Position numbers and translations under genes: made by a program. This document shows, piece after piece, positions 28,230 to 36,465 of a stretch of DNA of 47,998 nucleotides. Position 1 is the first letter of the stretch. Every line of letters begins with the position of its first letter. The notes under the pieces were generated by a model. That model was not told where the DNA came from. It was given only the letters and a program-made list of their open reading frames with translations, and ran no database searches. The stretch covers positions 1-47,998 of IMG/VR virus record IMGVR_UViG_3300028284_000011. One strand, written 5' to 3'. Source of the DNA: a virus.

Positions 28230-28369
28230 TGGTCTAATTCTAAAACTAAATCAACAAAAGGTAAATATACAACATGCATTGTAACATCTGGCAATTCATA
28301 AGATCTAAATCCCAATAAAATACCAGGGTATAAGCCTATCGAAATAGACCATCCTTTATTTTTTTCCAT
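28226..28369 (-). CDS. 47-residue conserved phage protein
   Basis: ATG at 28369, TGA at 28226-28228, overlapping the next gene by four bases. The sequence WSISIGLYPGILLGFRSYE followed by HVVYLPFVDLVLEL is one I associate with small proteins seen beside nucleotide-metabolism genes in marine phages. It is moderately hydrophobic, perhaps membrane-bound. It overlaps the previous gene by 34 bases. Confidence 0.65.
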   Translation of the reverse strand: MEKNKGWSISIGLYPGILLGFRSYELPDVTMHVVYLPFVDLVLELDQ

Positions 28370-28554
28370 TTATTTCTTTGTTGTGCTTGGCAGTCTATAC
28401 CATAGCGGTTATGTAATTGTAATATATCAACATATCTGACCTTACCTTTATTATCCCAGCTCCATTTAACGAACTTGTCTATCTGACGTTCAGCGTATTT
28501 TTGCCGAGCTATCCCCTTCTTTTTTCCAGGATGATCCTTATTGTCTCGTCGCAT
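28336..28554 (-). CDS. Small basic hypothetical protein
   Basis: 72 residues, rich in Lys/Arg (MRRDNKDHPGKKKGIARQK) with conserved-looking aromatic positions (WSWDNKGKVRYVDILQLHN). Could bind nucleic acid. It overlaps the nuclease gene before it by 46 bases and the next gene by 34, the style of this operon. Function unknown. Confidence 0.55.
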   Translation of the reverse strand: MRRDNKDHPGKKKGIARQKYAERQIDKFVKWSWDNKGKVRYVDILQLHNRYGIDCQAQQRNKWKKIKDGLFR

Positions 28555-28967
28555 TCTTTCTGATTTTGTGGTTTATATAATGTTGTACCCGGAAACTGAC
28601 TGACTATCAGTCGTTTAAATAGTTTCCACCTCATAGGGAAAGATTCGTTAGCTCTTCCCTTAGTTTCTATTATGAAATCTTCACCAATAAAATCAGGAGT
28701 ATATTTTATAGGTAGTATTCTTTTACAACCTCTATTTTTATATTCCCCTTTGCCATTACCTTGTCTTTCATAAACTTCGTTATCAAAGTGAAAACCGCTT
28801 AATAAAACAAAAGTTTCACCTTCATACTTAGATTTTATATGAGCTTCTTTCAAAGCTTTGTACATATACTTCTCCAACCCAGAAGCAAAGTTGATACCGT
28901 CGTACGACACCTTCTTTGCAACAACAGGTCCTCTCTTTCCGCTTTTACGTTTGAATGGCTTACCCAT
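28509..28967 (-). CDS. PD-(D/E)XK-type nuclease
   Basis: 152 residues from the ATG at 28967, chosen because it overlaps the upstream stop by only eight bases; a longer frame begins at 29048. The basic N-terminus MGKPFKRKSGKRGP is followed by a conserved SGLEKYMYKALKEA helix. Next comes the catalytic pattern YTPDFIGEDFIIETKGR, i.e. Asp then Glu-Thr-Lys, as in Holliday-junction resolvase or phage endonuclease I-like enzymes. WKLFKRLI follows. Likely resolves branched DNA before packaging or degrades host DNA. Confidence 0.7.
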   Translation of the reverse strand: MGKPFKRKSGKRGPVVAKKVSYDGINFASGLEKYMYKALKEAHIKSKYEGETFVLLSGFHFDNEVYERQGNGKGEYKNRGCKRILPIKYTPDFIGEDFIIETKGRANESFPMRWKLFKRLIVSQFPGTTLYKPQNQKECDETIRIILEKRRG

Positions 28968-29211
28968 TTTTTTTAGAGTCTTTAAGAAGTTCTTCTTGCA
29001 TATCTTCAGTATAAGCCTCTTTTGCTTTCTGGAGGTATAAAACAGCATCCATAAGCTCTTCTTGCAAGTGATTCATCCAAGTAAACATATTAGATTTATC
29101 ATCTTCAAGCGTTACGCCGTATTTTTTAAAACCTACATCAGATCTACCTACGAATTTGTCTACTACTCTTTCAACAACAGGGTCTCTAAATTTAATTTCT
29201 TTACTATTCAT
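28960..29211 (-). CDS. Small MazG-like / all-alpha helical protein
   Basis: 83 residues. The middle reads KYGVTLEDD, then FTWMNHLQEELMDAVLYL, a helix with the EExxDA spacing reminiscent of all-alpha NTP pyrophosphohydrolases. The second helix motif of a full MazG is not evident, so it may be a degenerate or regulatory member. It overlaps the start of the nuclease gene and abuts the end of the larger MazG fusion (shared base 29211), suggesting a linked role in nucleotide handling. Confidence 0.5.
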   Translation of the reverse strand: MNSKEIKFRDPVVERVVDKFVGRSDVGFKKYGVTLEDDKSNMFTWMNHLQEELMDAVLYLQKAKEAYTEDMQEELLKDSKKNG

Positions 29212-29987
29212 TACAATGTTTCTTTAACAAATGTTCCATTAATCATTTTACCTTTACGCTTGCTAATTACATCATAAGCAGAGTATACACATTGTTCTAT
29301 ACTAACACCTCTTTGATGAGCTAAGTTAGTTAAAACAACTACCATATCTCCAATAGCATCAATAACCTCAGGTTGATCGTCTTTAAGTAATGCTTGAGCT
29401 AGTTCTCCAGCTTCTTCTTGTAGCTTAACATATTGAGTGATTGGATCCCCTTTAGCATATAATCCTCTTTCTTCAGCCCATGAACGAATCTTTTTGAATA
29501 TCTTTAATTCTTTATTCTTAGCAGCCTTAGGTTTTGTTTCAGGATTAATAAACATAGATAATGCTTTATTATATATATAACATCTCTCGTTGTTATACAT
29601 AGAAACCATTGCATTTTTAAGAATCCAATCTGTAGTATCTTTATTAATTTCAAAGTTACCTTCAGAGGTTTCCCACTTAAGACCTTTGTTATCCATTAAA
29701 TTTCCTTTTAGCTTCTTTAAAGGCATTGGAAACGTTGTTGTTTGGGTTGTTACATTTAATTTCATTTTGCTTGATTTATTGATTAAATTTTTATAAGATT
29801 GTCTATCTACTTTGTATCCAAACCTTTTTTGAAGCTCTAGCTCCATAGTAGATACTTTGCTGATATCGTCTGTTTTATATAAGACTTCATATTCATTTTC
29901 AGAGTATCCTTGCTGCTGTGTTACTCTTTTTTTTAAATTACGTGTTACCCCTATTTTCTTACCGGGTATGTGATAAATGCTATACAT
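29211..29987 (-). CDS. GIY-YIG-like domain fused to MazG nucleotide pyrophosphohydrolase
   Basis: 258 residues. The C-terminal domain (about 160-258) is MazG-like: EEAGE at 191-195, then E207, D210 and D214 in PEVIDAIGDM. It hydrolyses NTPs or dNTPs to monophosphates. The first 60 residues look like a GIY-YIG fold: YSIYHI at 2-7, KIGVTRNLKKR at 11-21 with a conserved-type Arg, and E49 in STMELELQ. A linker of about 100 residues joins them. It lies between thyA and the small MazG-like gene. Confidence 0.7.
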   Translation of the reverse strand: MYSIYHIPGKKIGVTRNLKKRVTQQQGYSENEYEVLYKTDDISKVSTMELELQKRFGYKVDRQSYKNLINKSSKMKLNVTTQTTTFPMPLKKLKGNLMDNKGLKWETSEGNFEINKDTTDWILKNAMVSMYNNERCYIYNKALSMFINPETKPKAAKNKELKIFKKIRSWAEERGLYAKGDPITQYVKLQEEAGELAQALLKDDQPEVIDAIGDMVVVLTNLAHQRGVSIEQCVYSAYDVISKRKGKMINGTFVKETL

Positions 29988-29996
29988 ATTTGTTAT

Positions 29997-30824
29997 TTAT
30001 TTACCAACGCTTAGTTCTGCTTTAATTGCAGCATAAGGGTTGTAGTTATTCATTTTTATTTGATCTTTTTCAGGTATATAAACAGTGTCACACTTTTTTG
30101 TTATAAATAAACCTTTAGCTAATTCTAAATTAGGAAATGCTCGCCTAGGTCTATCTCTATATACTTTAGCTTGATCTAAGTGGTTGTTGTAAAGATGGCA
30201 ATCACCTAGTTGACCAATTAATTCACCAGCTTTTAATCCAGCTCCTTTAGCCAACATTTCTAACAACAGTCCATACATTGCGATATCGTAAGGTAACCCT
30301 AAAAATACATCTGCGGAACGTTGTTGCCACATTAAATCTATTTTACCATTATTCACATATACTTGAAAAGCGTAATGACAAGGAGGCAATGCCATATCAT
30401 TCATCTGCTGTGGAGCCCATGCGCTTATCATAATTCTTCTTGAATCTGGATTGTGCTTAATCTCTTTAACTAAATTATAAAGCTGATCTACGCCTTCGAA
30501 ATCTCTCCATTGTTTCCCATACACTGGTCCTAATGTTTCATCTGTTCTACCAGAGCGCTCGTAATCTGGTCTCCAGTATTTAACTCCGTTGTCTTCTAAA
30601 TACTTTAGATCTGTTCTCCCTTGCAATATCCATAATAATTCAGTTCTTGCCGCATTAAAACTTATTTTTTTTCCTGTAAGTAAAGGGAATCCCAATGACA
30701 TATCGTGTCTAATTGTTCTACCGAAGACAGACTTCGTCCCTGTCCCTGTTCTATCTGATTTATCCATTCCTCTGTTGAGAATTTCTGATAATAATCCTTT
30801 GTACTCATTTTCTATGTTTGTCAT
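29997..30824 (-). CDS. thyA: Thymidylate synthase (ThyA type)
   Basis: Methylates dUMP to dTMP with methylene-tetrahydrofolate. 275 residues from the ATG at 30824, which I prefer to 30875 because the first homologous residues (NIENEYKGLLSEIL) start there. Active-site C149 lies in MALPPCHYAFQ. The folate/dUMP segment QRSADVFLGLPYDIA and the C-terminal YNPYAAIKAELSVG are present. It overlaps the upstream small gene by 20 bases. With NrdA/B and MazG it supplies dTTP for replication. Confidence 0.93.
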   Translation of the reverse strand: MTNIENEYKGLLSEILNRGMDKSDRTGTGTKSVFGRTIRHDMSLGFPLLTGKKISFNAARTELLWILQGRTDLKYLEDNGVKYWRPDYERSGRTDETLGPVYGKQWRDFEGVDQLYNLVKEIKHNPDSRRIMISAWAPQQMNDMALPPCHYAFQVYVNNGKIDLMWQQRSADVFLGLPYDIAMYGLLLEMLAKGAGLKAGELIGQLGDCHLYNNHLDQAKVYRDRPRRAFPNLELAKGLFITKKCDTVYIPEKDQIKMNNYNPYAAIKAELSVGK

Positions 30825-31062
30825 AATAATATTTGCAATATTTAAAAATTTCTTGCCAGATTTCGTTTTTTCCAAATGTTCCTGGGCTTGTGTTTGTTTT
30901 TCCTTCGTTTATTATATCTATTTTCCACGTTTTTTCAGTATATGCTTTTGGTGCGATAGCAATATTGTTTCTTACACACCATCTATATGCTTTCCAGTCA
31001 TCCTCATCATATCCTGGAGAACCCATATCTATACCTCCTTTGCTTTTAGTTCCGCTACCCAT
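30805..31062 (-). CDS. 85-residue conserved phage protein
   Basis: Begins MGSGTKSKGGIDMGSPGYDE, then DWKAYRWCVRNNIAIAPKAY, a block I associate with small proteins in other marine phages. The C-terminus is aromatic and basic (YCKYYYDKHRK). It shares base 31062 with the primase-helicase stop and overlaps thyA. No enzymatic motif; function unknown. Confidence 0.65.
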   Translation of the reverse strand: MGSGTKSKGGIDMGSPGYDEDDWKAYRWCVRNNIAIAPKAYTEKTWKIDIINEGKTNTSPGTFGKNEIWQEIFKYCKYYYDKHRK

Positions 31063-32774
31063 TATTCCCAGGGCATTTTATCATTACTAATACTTAGGTT
31101 TTCATGCGGTATAAAACAACCTGATCTAGGATCCCATTTAAAATGAGCCTCTGCTCCATTCTCCCCTAAGTTCTGAAACTTAACCTTAAGAACTTTAGCT
31201 TTAACTGTTTTATTAGCGTAATCTCTGTGAACCAATATTCCATGATACGAAGCATCATACCATTCACCTCCACCTTTAATGTTGTACATAGTAGGTTCTT
31301 CAATTTTACCATCTTGTCCTTTGTACATTTTAGTAGGATGCGCAACTACGAATACCAGCACGTCATATTTCTTAGCGAAAGTTTCAATCTTAGTTAAGTA
31401 CTCCATAGTGTACCTATTAACATCCTCTGTTTTAGTTTCAGTATCTCTAACCTTATTGAATGGGTCAATAACTAAACATTTAATACCTTTACGCTTAACA
31501 AGCTCAGCTCCTTTCTTAAGTACTGATTCTAAAGTGTATCTCTCCATATCTATATGAAAGAAGTTGCTATTGCAATGATCGGCTATTTGATTCCATCTTT
31601 CAGAACCAATATCGTCTCTAGTTGGCATGCCTTGCCAAACCTTACGCATTAACTTATGAGCATGTAAATATGTCGGTGCATTCTCTGGCGAAGCAAACGC
31701 TGTTTTCCAACCATAGTTGTTATTATAACCAACAACCATCTGGTCGACAAAATCACTTTTCCCGGAAGACGGTATACCTGTGACAGTAATGAATTGACCA
31801 GTGTAAGTAGAAAAGATGTCATCAAAATTCGGCAAGCCAACCTGATATCCTTTCTTAAAGCCATTTTCAACAAAGTCAGTAATTTCGTTTTCAATGTCTC
31901 TGAATGTTGTGACATTTTCCAAAGGTACTGGTTTCGCGCCAGTGATTCTTTCAGTGAGTTTTTGTGTTCCATACTTTTGTAAGTATTCATTAGCATCTTT
32001 ACAGTCATCAAATGAAGCTATATAACATACTTCAGATCCTAGTCGCCTAACTAATTCAGTTTGTAAAGCAACTCCTGCTTCATCATCATCAACAGCTAAT
32101 ATTATACGATCTTTATCTTCAAAGTAATCTATACAAGAATCAAGATATTCTAAATTGTTACTATTTAAAGTAGCTCCATTAGGTACGGATATTGCATTTG
32201 TGATACCAGCTTCATGAAGTGCTAAAACATCCATTTCACCTTCTACAATAACACAATATTCAAATCCTATTATACTATCTATATTATAAAATACTTTTTC
32301 AGCACCTTTATATAGTTTAAAGTTTTTTCTACCATCTCTGTACTTTACATTGATTAGGTTATTACCCATGAAGTAGTTAAACTTAATAACGTTCTCGGTC
32401 TTACCGGTCTGCGGCATCCATTCAGGACCCTCAGTGACTTTTAAATCAGCAAGGGTCTGTTTGGAAATACCTCTTGTTTTAAACCAGTCTTCAACTTTTG
32501 TACCTACATCGTGTATAGCAACAGGGTTCTGAGGTCTTACATAAACCTTTTCACTCTCGCCCTTACGTTTGTAAGAATGCAATTGAAAACTAGAATTACA
32601 ATTGTGACAAGTACCTAGACCACGTTCCCAATCATAAGAAGCGCATTTAGCCTTCTGATTCTTAGGTTTTCTATCAGGGGAACAGTTAGGGCATATACCC
32701 TGCTTCTTTCCTTCTTCAAGCTTATGTTGATTGAATTCATCAATCAAAAATCCATTGATCTCTCTTGTCTGCAT
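31062..32774 (-). CDS. Primase-helicase (T7 gp4 / Twinkle type)
   Basis: 570 residues. The N-terminal zinc ribbon uses C28, C31, C56 and C59. The TOPRIM primase domain has VEGEMD (E178) and VDDDEAG (229-231). The C-terminal DnaB-type helicase has Walker A GIPSSGKS at 333-340 and Walker B CLVIDPFN, followed by VFVVAHPTK. It unwinds the replication fork and makes primers. The SSB-like, exonuclease and annealing genes stand just before it. No phage DNA polymerase is in the window, so it may load a host polymerase. One TGCTATACAC copy lies at 32511-32520. Confidence 0.92.
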   Translation of the reverse strand: MQTREINGFLIDEFNQHKLEEGKKQGICPNCSPDRKPKNQKAKCASYDWERGLGTCHNCNSSFQLHSYKRKGESEKVYVRPQNPVAIHDVGTKVEDWFKTRGISKQTLADLKVTEGPEWMPQTGKTENVIKFNYFMGNNLINVKYRDGRKNFKLYKGAEKVFYNIDSIIGFEYCVIVEGEMDVLALHEAGITNAISVPNGATLNSNNLEYLDSCIDYFEDKDRIILAVDDDEAGVALQTELVRRLGSEVCYIASFDDCKDANEYLQKYGTQKLTERITGAKPVPLENVTTFRDIENEITDFVENGFKKGYQVGLPNFDDIFSTYTGQFITVTGIPSSGKSDFVDQMVVGYNNNYGWKTAFASPENAPTYLHAHKLMRKVWQGMPTRDDIGSERWNQIADHCNSNFFHIDMERYTLESVLKKGAELVKRKGIKCLVIDPFNKVRDTETKTEDVNRYTMEYLTKIETFAKKYDVLVFVVAHPTKMYKGQDGKIEEPTMYNIKGGGEWYDASYHGILVHRDYANKTVKAKVLKVKFQNLGENGAEAHFKWDPRSGCFIPHENLSISNDKMPWE

Positions 32775-32796
32775 TTAATTGCGAAATTTAATTTAA

Positions 32797-33105
32797 TTAA
32801 AATGGTAAATCGTCAGCTTGAGGTGTTAATGATTGTGCCGGAGCTTGCTGACCATCTCTAGGCGCTGGAGCTACATTATCTCCATTTGTCCATACAACTT
32901 GTACATTTCCTAAGTAAACCTTAGCAGTTTTAGCATCGCGCTCTTCTTTAGATTGCTCTACTACTACTGGTCCTTGGTTTCCATAAGTGTCAACTTCGTC
33001 GTTAATAGTAATTGTGATTGGTAAATACTTACCTTTCTTACCTACATAGATCTTCTCTTTAGGTATTTCGTTTAAATTGATTTTTGCTTTAATAATTGAT
33101 GCCAT
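32797..33105 (-). CDS. Single-strand DNA-binding protein (SSB-like)
   Basis: 102 residues. Residues about 1-75 are beta-rich (KINLNEIPKEKIYVGKKGKY, PITITIND), compatible with an OB fold. A Pro/Gln/Ala-rich linker ends in ADDLPF, which matches the acidic tail with terminal Phe used by SSB proteins to recruit partners. It is located between the helicase and exonuclease genes. The fold is inferred; the tail is seen directly. Confidence 0.75.
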   Translation of the reverse strand: MASIIKAKINLNEIPKEKIYVGKKGKYLPITITINDEVDTYGNQGPVVVEQSKEERDAKTAKVYLGNVQVVWTNGDNVAPAPRDGQQAPAQSLTPQADDLPF

Positions 33106-33118
33106 AATTTAATTGGTT

Positions 33119-33850
33119 TTAAAGGGTTTGATTAATAAAATAATTCTGTGGATCGAAATCCGGGTTTTTGTAAAATAAATCGTATGCTTCACTAGCTTGT
33201 TTGACTTTTGCTTCTCCTTTAGCATAGAATTCAGGAGAGCAATCATATATACCTATTTGATGAGTGGTTTTGTCTATTACAACGAAAACCATCTCATATC
33301 CAAATAGTTTACTATATATATAAGCCTGGCTATTATAATTATACTTGGTAGCTGAGTATCGGAATTTTGATATATCTGCTGTAGTCTTCAAATCTACAAC
33401 TAATTTTTGTGAATGGTTCACAATATCAGCTTTTCCTTTCCAATTGTTAGCAAATAATTCTGTAACCGCAGGAACCTCGTATTCAACATCTCCATTAACA
33501 ATTAAGTCTCTGCAGATATCATTAGACATAACCTTGTCTATCATTAGCTCGAGTTGATCAACCTCATGCTGCAATAAACACATCTCTCCTCCTGATATCT
33601 CCCGATAAGCTTTAGTGTTTCTAGTAGTAGCTTCCACGATTCTAAATTTCTTGAGTTTATCAGGCTCAAGAATAGCAGTGTGGAAATAACCACCAACCAA
33701 AAACGCTGGGATTTGCTTTTGAGGATCTCTAAGAGATAGAGGGTTATTTAGAAGCGTAGAAATATTTGAATTACTTAGGAACTGTTGGCCAAACTCACCA
33801 TAGTAATGCTCATCTTCTTTTAGCTTGTCTAATTCTTTTTTTGATATCAT
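33119..33850 (-). CDS. PD-(D/E)XK exonuclease (RecE/Cas4-like)
   Basis: 243 residues. GGYFHTAIL (H57) and then GKADIVN (D142) and LVVDLKTTAD (D153, K155) form the RecB/RecE/lambda-exonuclease catalytic set. It degrades one strand of dsDNA ends to expose ssDNA for annealing. The next gene upstream is an ERF-type annealing protein, overlapping by four bases, so the pair is a two-component recombination system. Confidence 0.8.
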   Translation of the reverse strand: MISKKELDKLKEDEHYYGEFGQQFLSNSNISTLLNNPLSLRDPQKQIPAFLVGGYFHTAILEPDKLKKFRIVEATTRNTKAYREISGGEMCLLQHEVDQLELMIDKVMSNDICRDLIVNGDVEYEVPAVTELFANNWKGKADIVNHSQKLVVDLKTTADISKFRYSATKYNYNSQAYIYSKLFGYEMVFVVIDKTTHQIGIYDCSPEFYAKGEAKVKQASEAYDLFYKNPDFDPQNYFINQTL

Positions 33851-34362
33851 AATGTTTTTAGTACGTCTGGAGATATTTGGTACTTTGTTTTAATAGCTTC
33901 AACGCTTCCTCCTGACTTTATAAAGGCTTTAGCTTTTGTTAACGCAGCACCTTCTAGTTTAGGTTTAGATGCATCGTGTTTGTTTACTGCATCGCTATCT
34001 TGAGTATCATCAATTAAAAACAAGTTACCTAATGCATATTTTTTTCCATAACTGGAAGCACTACCAAACTTTTGTGGCATTTGCATACCTTTCTGAGCTA
34101 GATCAACGCCGACGATAGACGTAGCGTGTATAGCATCGGTACCATCTGTGATAGTTGCTTTAGATTCCATTATAGGAAAATCAGTTGTAGATATTAAAGA
34201 TTCATTAATAGTAACTGACACACCTAACTCTAGTAAGTAAGGCTTAGTAGCTTCTAGAATGTCTTCAGCAGATCGAAAGTTATACTTTCCGAATGCATTA
34301 AATCTACTCTTCTTCGATTTGAATTTTGTCTGGATTGTTGCCAGCTTTTCATTTAGTTTCAT
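33847..34362 (-). CDS. ERF-family single-strand annealing protein
   Basis: 171 residues. The ERF signature is visible: FGKYNFRSAEDILEA near the start, then GSASSYGKKYALGNLF followed by acidic DDTQDSDA. This family anneals complementary strands in phage recombination and repair. The C-terminal 40 residues look like a small helical partner-binding domain. The stop overlaps the exonuclease start. One TGCTATACAC copy lies at 34126-34135, coding AIH. Confidence 0.82.
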   Translation of the reverse strand: MKLNEKLATIQTKFKSKKSRFNAFGKYNFRSAEDILEATKPYLLELGVSVTINESLISTTDFPIMESKATITDGTDAIHATSIVGVDLAQKGMQMPQKFGSASSYGKKYALGNLFLIDDTQDSDAVNKHDASKPKLEGAALTKAKAFIKSGGSVEAIKTKYQISPDVLKTL

Positions 34363-34380
34363 TTATTATGGTTTATTGGT

Positions 34381-35130
34381 TTATAAATAGTCGATCACTT
34401 GATCGGGTTTAACGTTAGCTATAAGAGAGTCGATTGCTTCTTTCTTAATTTGTGATATTCTAACATTAGCGGTTGATACAGTTATTTTTAACTTATTAGC
34501 GACTTGCTTCGCTGTCATCTTATCACAGTCTAATCCAAATGATAAACGTAACACCTCATATTGCTGCTCATTTAAATATTCTCTCATTAGACCTAGTAAG
34601 TACGTGTTCAATAAAGCTATGTTATAAGGTTTAGAATCATCCTCTACTTGAAATATAGGATTCTCTTCATCATTATAGTACTCATCATAGCTTGTAAAAA
34701 TAGAGTTGAAAAATAAAGATACCATTTTGTCGTCCTCAGGATTCTTGCGTATTTCATTTAGTTTGTGTTCTGGTATCCTTACGTCACCTCTATTAACATC
34801 TATAGCTCTTCTTATTGAGCCTTTAATTCTTTTGCTTAAAAACGACTTCAAAGTTTTTTCAATGTCCTCAGAATCGTTTAAAGTCTCCCAGTTTAATCTA
34901 TCTACAGATCTTATTAATCCCATGCATCCCTCTTGTATCAAATCTGTTATATCTAATACTCCTGATGCTTGATCTGCTGTGGAAAACTTCCTAGCTAAAT
35001 TTTCTACTAGCGGCATGAATCTAACTATTAATTCATCTCTAGTATATTCTACATATTCTTTTTCTTCTGGCATAGATCGTTCAAGATCATCTTTGTACCG
35101 TATATAATTCTTTATATTATATTTTTTCAT
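34381..35130 (-). CDS. Phage sigma factor (sigma-70 family)
   Basis: 249 residues. Region 2 spans about 36-110: FMPLVENLARKFS, DLIQEGCMGLIRSVDRLN, SFLSKRIKGSIRRA. An acidic linker follows, then region 4 at about 185-235: YEVLRLSFGL, TAKQVANKLKITVSTANVRI, the -35-recognising helix-turn-helix. It should redirect host RNA polymerase to phage promoters. It overlaps the HTH gene upstream by four bases, so both come from the control element at 35740-35785. Confidence 0.88.
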   Translation of the reverse strand: MKKYNIKNYIRYKDDLERSMPEEKEYVEYTRDELIVRFMPLVENLARKFSTADQASGVLDITDLIQEGCMGLIRSVDRLNWETLNDSEDIEKTLKSFLSKRIKGSIRRAIDVNRGDVRIPEHKLNEIRKNPEDDKMVSLFFNSIFTSYDEYYNDEENPIFQVEDDSKPYNIALLNTYLLGLMREYLNEQQYEVLRLSFGLDCDKMTAKQVANKLKITVSTANVRISQIKKEAIDSLIANVKPDQVIDYL

Positions 35131-35747
35131 AATTGTTGATTAAGTAATTCCTTCTCTTTCTTAAGCTCATTACTCATATTTCTATATATGGTTCTTGTTG
35201 AACATTGTAATGAGTCTGCCAGCTTAGAAATAGTGATTTTTATATTATCATTATTTAACAGAAGCATAGCGTCATAAATTTCAGAGTCGGATATTCTTAG
35301 CCTACCAACCATACGGCCTACAATAGAAAGTTTCTGTCTCATAGTCAGTCCAGTGTAATCATTAAATATGATTTTACGAGACTTATTAGGAGGTGGAACC
35401 TCTAGATCCATGAGAGACACATCGTATGTCATGCCCTCAAGTAATTGCTCTGATACGGTAAATGTAACAAAACCATTTCTTTTTTCACATATATATTTAG
35501 AAAATTTATTAAATTTATCTTGATCGAACTGCGGATTTAAATACCACAGCACATATAAATGCCATTTTAAACTTTTATAAGTAGTAATTTTAGCTTTAGA
35601 ATTAAACAGTGTATAGCATTGGTGAGTGCCATTCTCGAAGTAACTACCCCATACATGCTCCTCTGTCGGTTTATCGCTGACAGGACCACGTCTGTAACAC
35701 ACTTGGTGCTTGTGTAGATACTCTATTCTTCGTTCAAATTGTGACAT
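35127..35747 (-). CDS. Helix-turn-helix regulatory protein
   Basis: 206 residues. The C-terminal ITISKLADSLQCSTRTIYRN (about 172-191) is a clear HTH. The N-terminal 130 residues, with several His/Trp/Tyr, are of unknown fold. The start codon lies inside one half of an inverted repeat (TGTGACATTAGC, 35740-35751), so its expression could be controlled at that site, possibly by itself. Co-translated with the sigma factor. One TGCTATACAC copy at 35609-35618. Confidence 0.72.
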   Translation of the reverse strand: MSQFERRIEYLHKHQVCYRRGPVSDKPTEEHVWGSYFENGTHQCYTLFNSKAKITTYKSLKWHLYVLWYLNPQFDQDKFNKFSKYICEKRNGFVTFTVSEQLLEGMTYDVSLMDLEVPPPNKSRKIIFNDYTGLTMRQKLSIVGRMVGRLRISDSEIYDAMLLLNNDNIKITISKLADSLQCSTRTIYRNMSNELKKEKELLNQQL

Positions 35748-35785
35748 TAGCCTCTTACTATTATATAATACTAGCTATTGTCGCA
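35740..35785 (-). promoter_or_regulatory. Control element with inverted TGYGACAWTAGC sites before the HTH/sigma operon
   Basis: TGTGACATTAGC (35740-35751) and GCTATTGTCGCA (35774-35785) face each other across an AT-rich centre (ATTATATAAT). The same arrangement, 47 instead of 46 bp long, occurs at 42739-42785 in the other orientation before the rightward operon. The HTH gene's ATG falls inside the downstream arm, so an activator, repressor or alternative sigma acting here would sit at the start of translation. Confidence 0.7.
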
Positions 35786-35956
35786 CTAGTACCTGATTAA
35801 TTTTAGTCTTCTACTATATTTTTTAAATCGTGAGACTTTATTTTTATTAGGAAGGAATCCTTCCAATGAATCTAGAAATATTTCCCTGTGAAGGGAACTT
35901 ATTGTCTGTTCTAGATACCTTAAATGATTGGATTTTCTTATAAACTTTATTTTCAT
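35786..35956 (-). CDS. 56-residue very basic protein
   Basis: ATG at 35956 overlaps the previous TGA (ATGA); the stop TAG is at 35786-35788, immediately before the control element. Rich in Arg/Lys (MKIKFIRKSNHLRYLE at the start, FKKYSRRLKLIRY at the end). Could be a nucleic-acid-binding microprotein or an anti-host factor; no family recognised. Confidence 0.6.
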   Translation of the reverse strand: MKIKFIRKSNHLRYLEQTISSLHREIFLDSLEGFLPNKNKVSRFKKYSRRLKLIRY

Positions 35957-36234
35957 AGCTTAAATTTTATTTTTATTTCTTCTATTTTATCTGTTATAGT
36001 TTGTGCTCGCGCATAATCCTCCATAGCTAAGCTTTGTTTTAGCTCTAGTTTATACGTTTCTATGCGCTGTAAGGCCATTTCTTCCTTGGTCATAGATGTT
36101 AAGTACAAATCTTCTTGGGATTCGAGCATGTTCTCTATATCGTGCTTAAATTGATTTTCATATTCTTCTTGCTTATCAAATATTAGTTTTACAATTTTTG
36201 CAGCTAACTTGTTCAGTTCTTCTTCGTTGATCAT
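35953..36234 (-). CDS. Small acidic helical protein
   Basis: 93 residues, nearly all helix, high in Glu/Lys (INEEELNKLAAKIVKLIF, EEMALQRIETYKLELKQSL). Probably a coiled-coil dimer. Shares base 36234 with the KTSC gene's stop and overlaps the next gene by four bases, so it is a middle member of a tightly coupled operon. Function unknown. Confidence 0.65.
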   Translation of the reverse strand: MINEEELNKLAAKIVKLIFDKQEEYENQFKHDIENMLESQEDLYLTSMTKEEMALQRIETYKLELKQSLAMEDYARAQTITDKIEEIKIKFKL

Positions 36235-36455
36235 TAGTATTTTTTAAATTTAAATTCACCTATAATGTACTTGTTTATATATTGACCTTTAGAAGCTACA
36301 GCTACTAAGCCATCAAACAAGTGTAAAGGTACATTAAAATAATCATATTCGTGATTGTTTTTAAAACTTAATCTCAATCTGTTTTCTTCCGTTATATACT
36401 GTGCTGACTTTATTGCTGTTGAGTTTACGGTAATGGTTTGTGTTAATGTGTTCAT
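36234..36455 (-). CDS. KTSC-domain protein
   Basis: 73 residues from ATG 36455; a TTG six bases earlier is less likely. The pattern VNSTAIKSAQYITEENRLRL, then YDYFNVPLHLFDGLV and ASKGQYINKYI matches the KTSC domain, a small beta-rich domain common in phages and plasmids and named for its Lys-Thr-Ser-Cys tetrad. Its biochemical role is not established. Confidence 0.72.
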   Translation of the reverse strand: MNTLTQTITVNSTAIKSAQYITEENRLRLSFKNNHEYDYFNVPLHLFDGLVAVASKGQYINKYIIGEFKFKKY

Positions 36456-36465
36456 AATCAAAGGT

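Noticed and set aside
30589-31146. 185-codon frame on the + strand
   Set aside because: Antisense to thyA and its neighbour; Phe/Ser-rich composition of a shadow frame.
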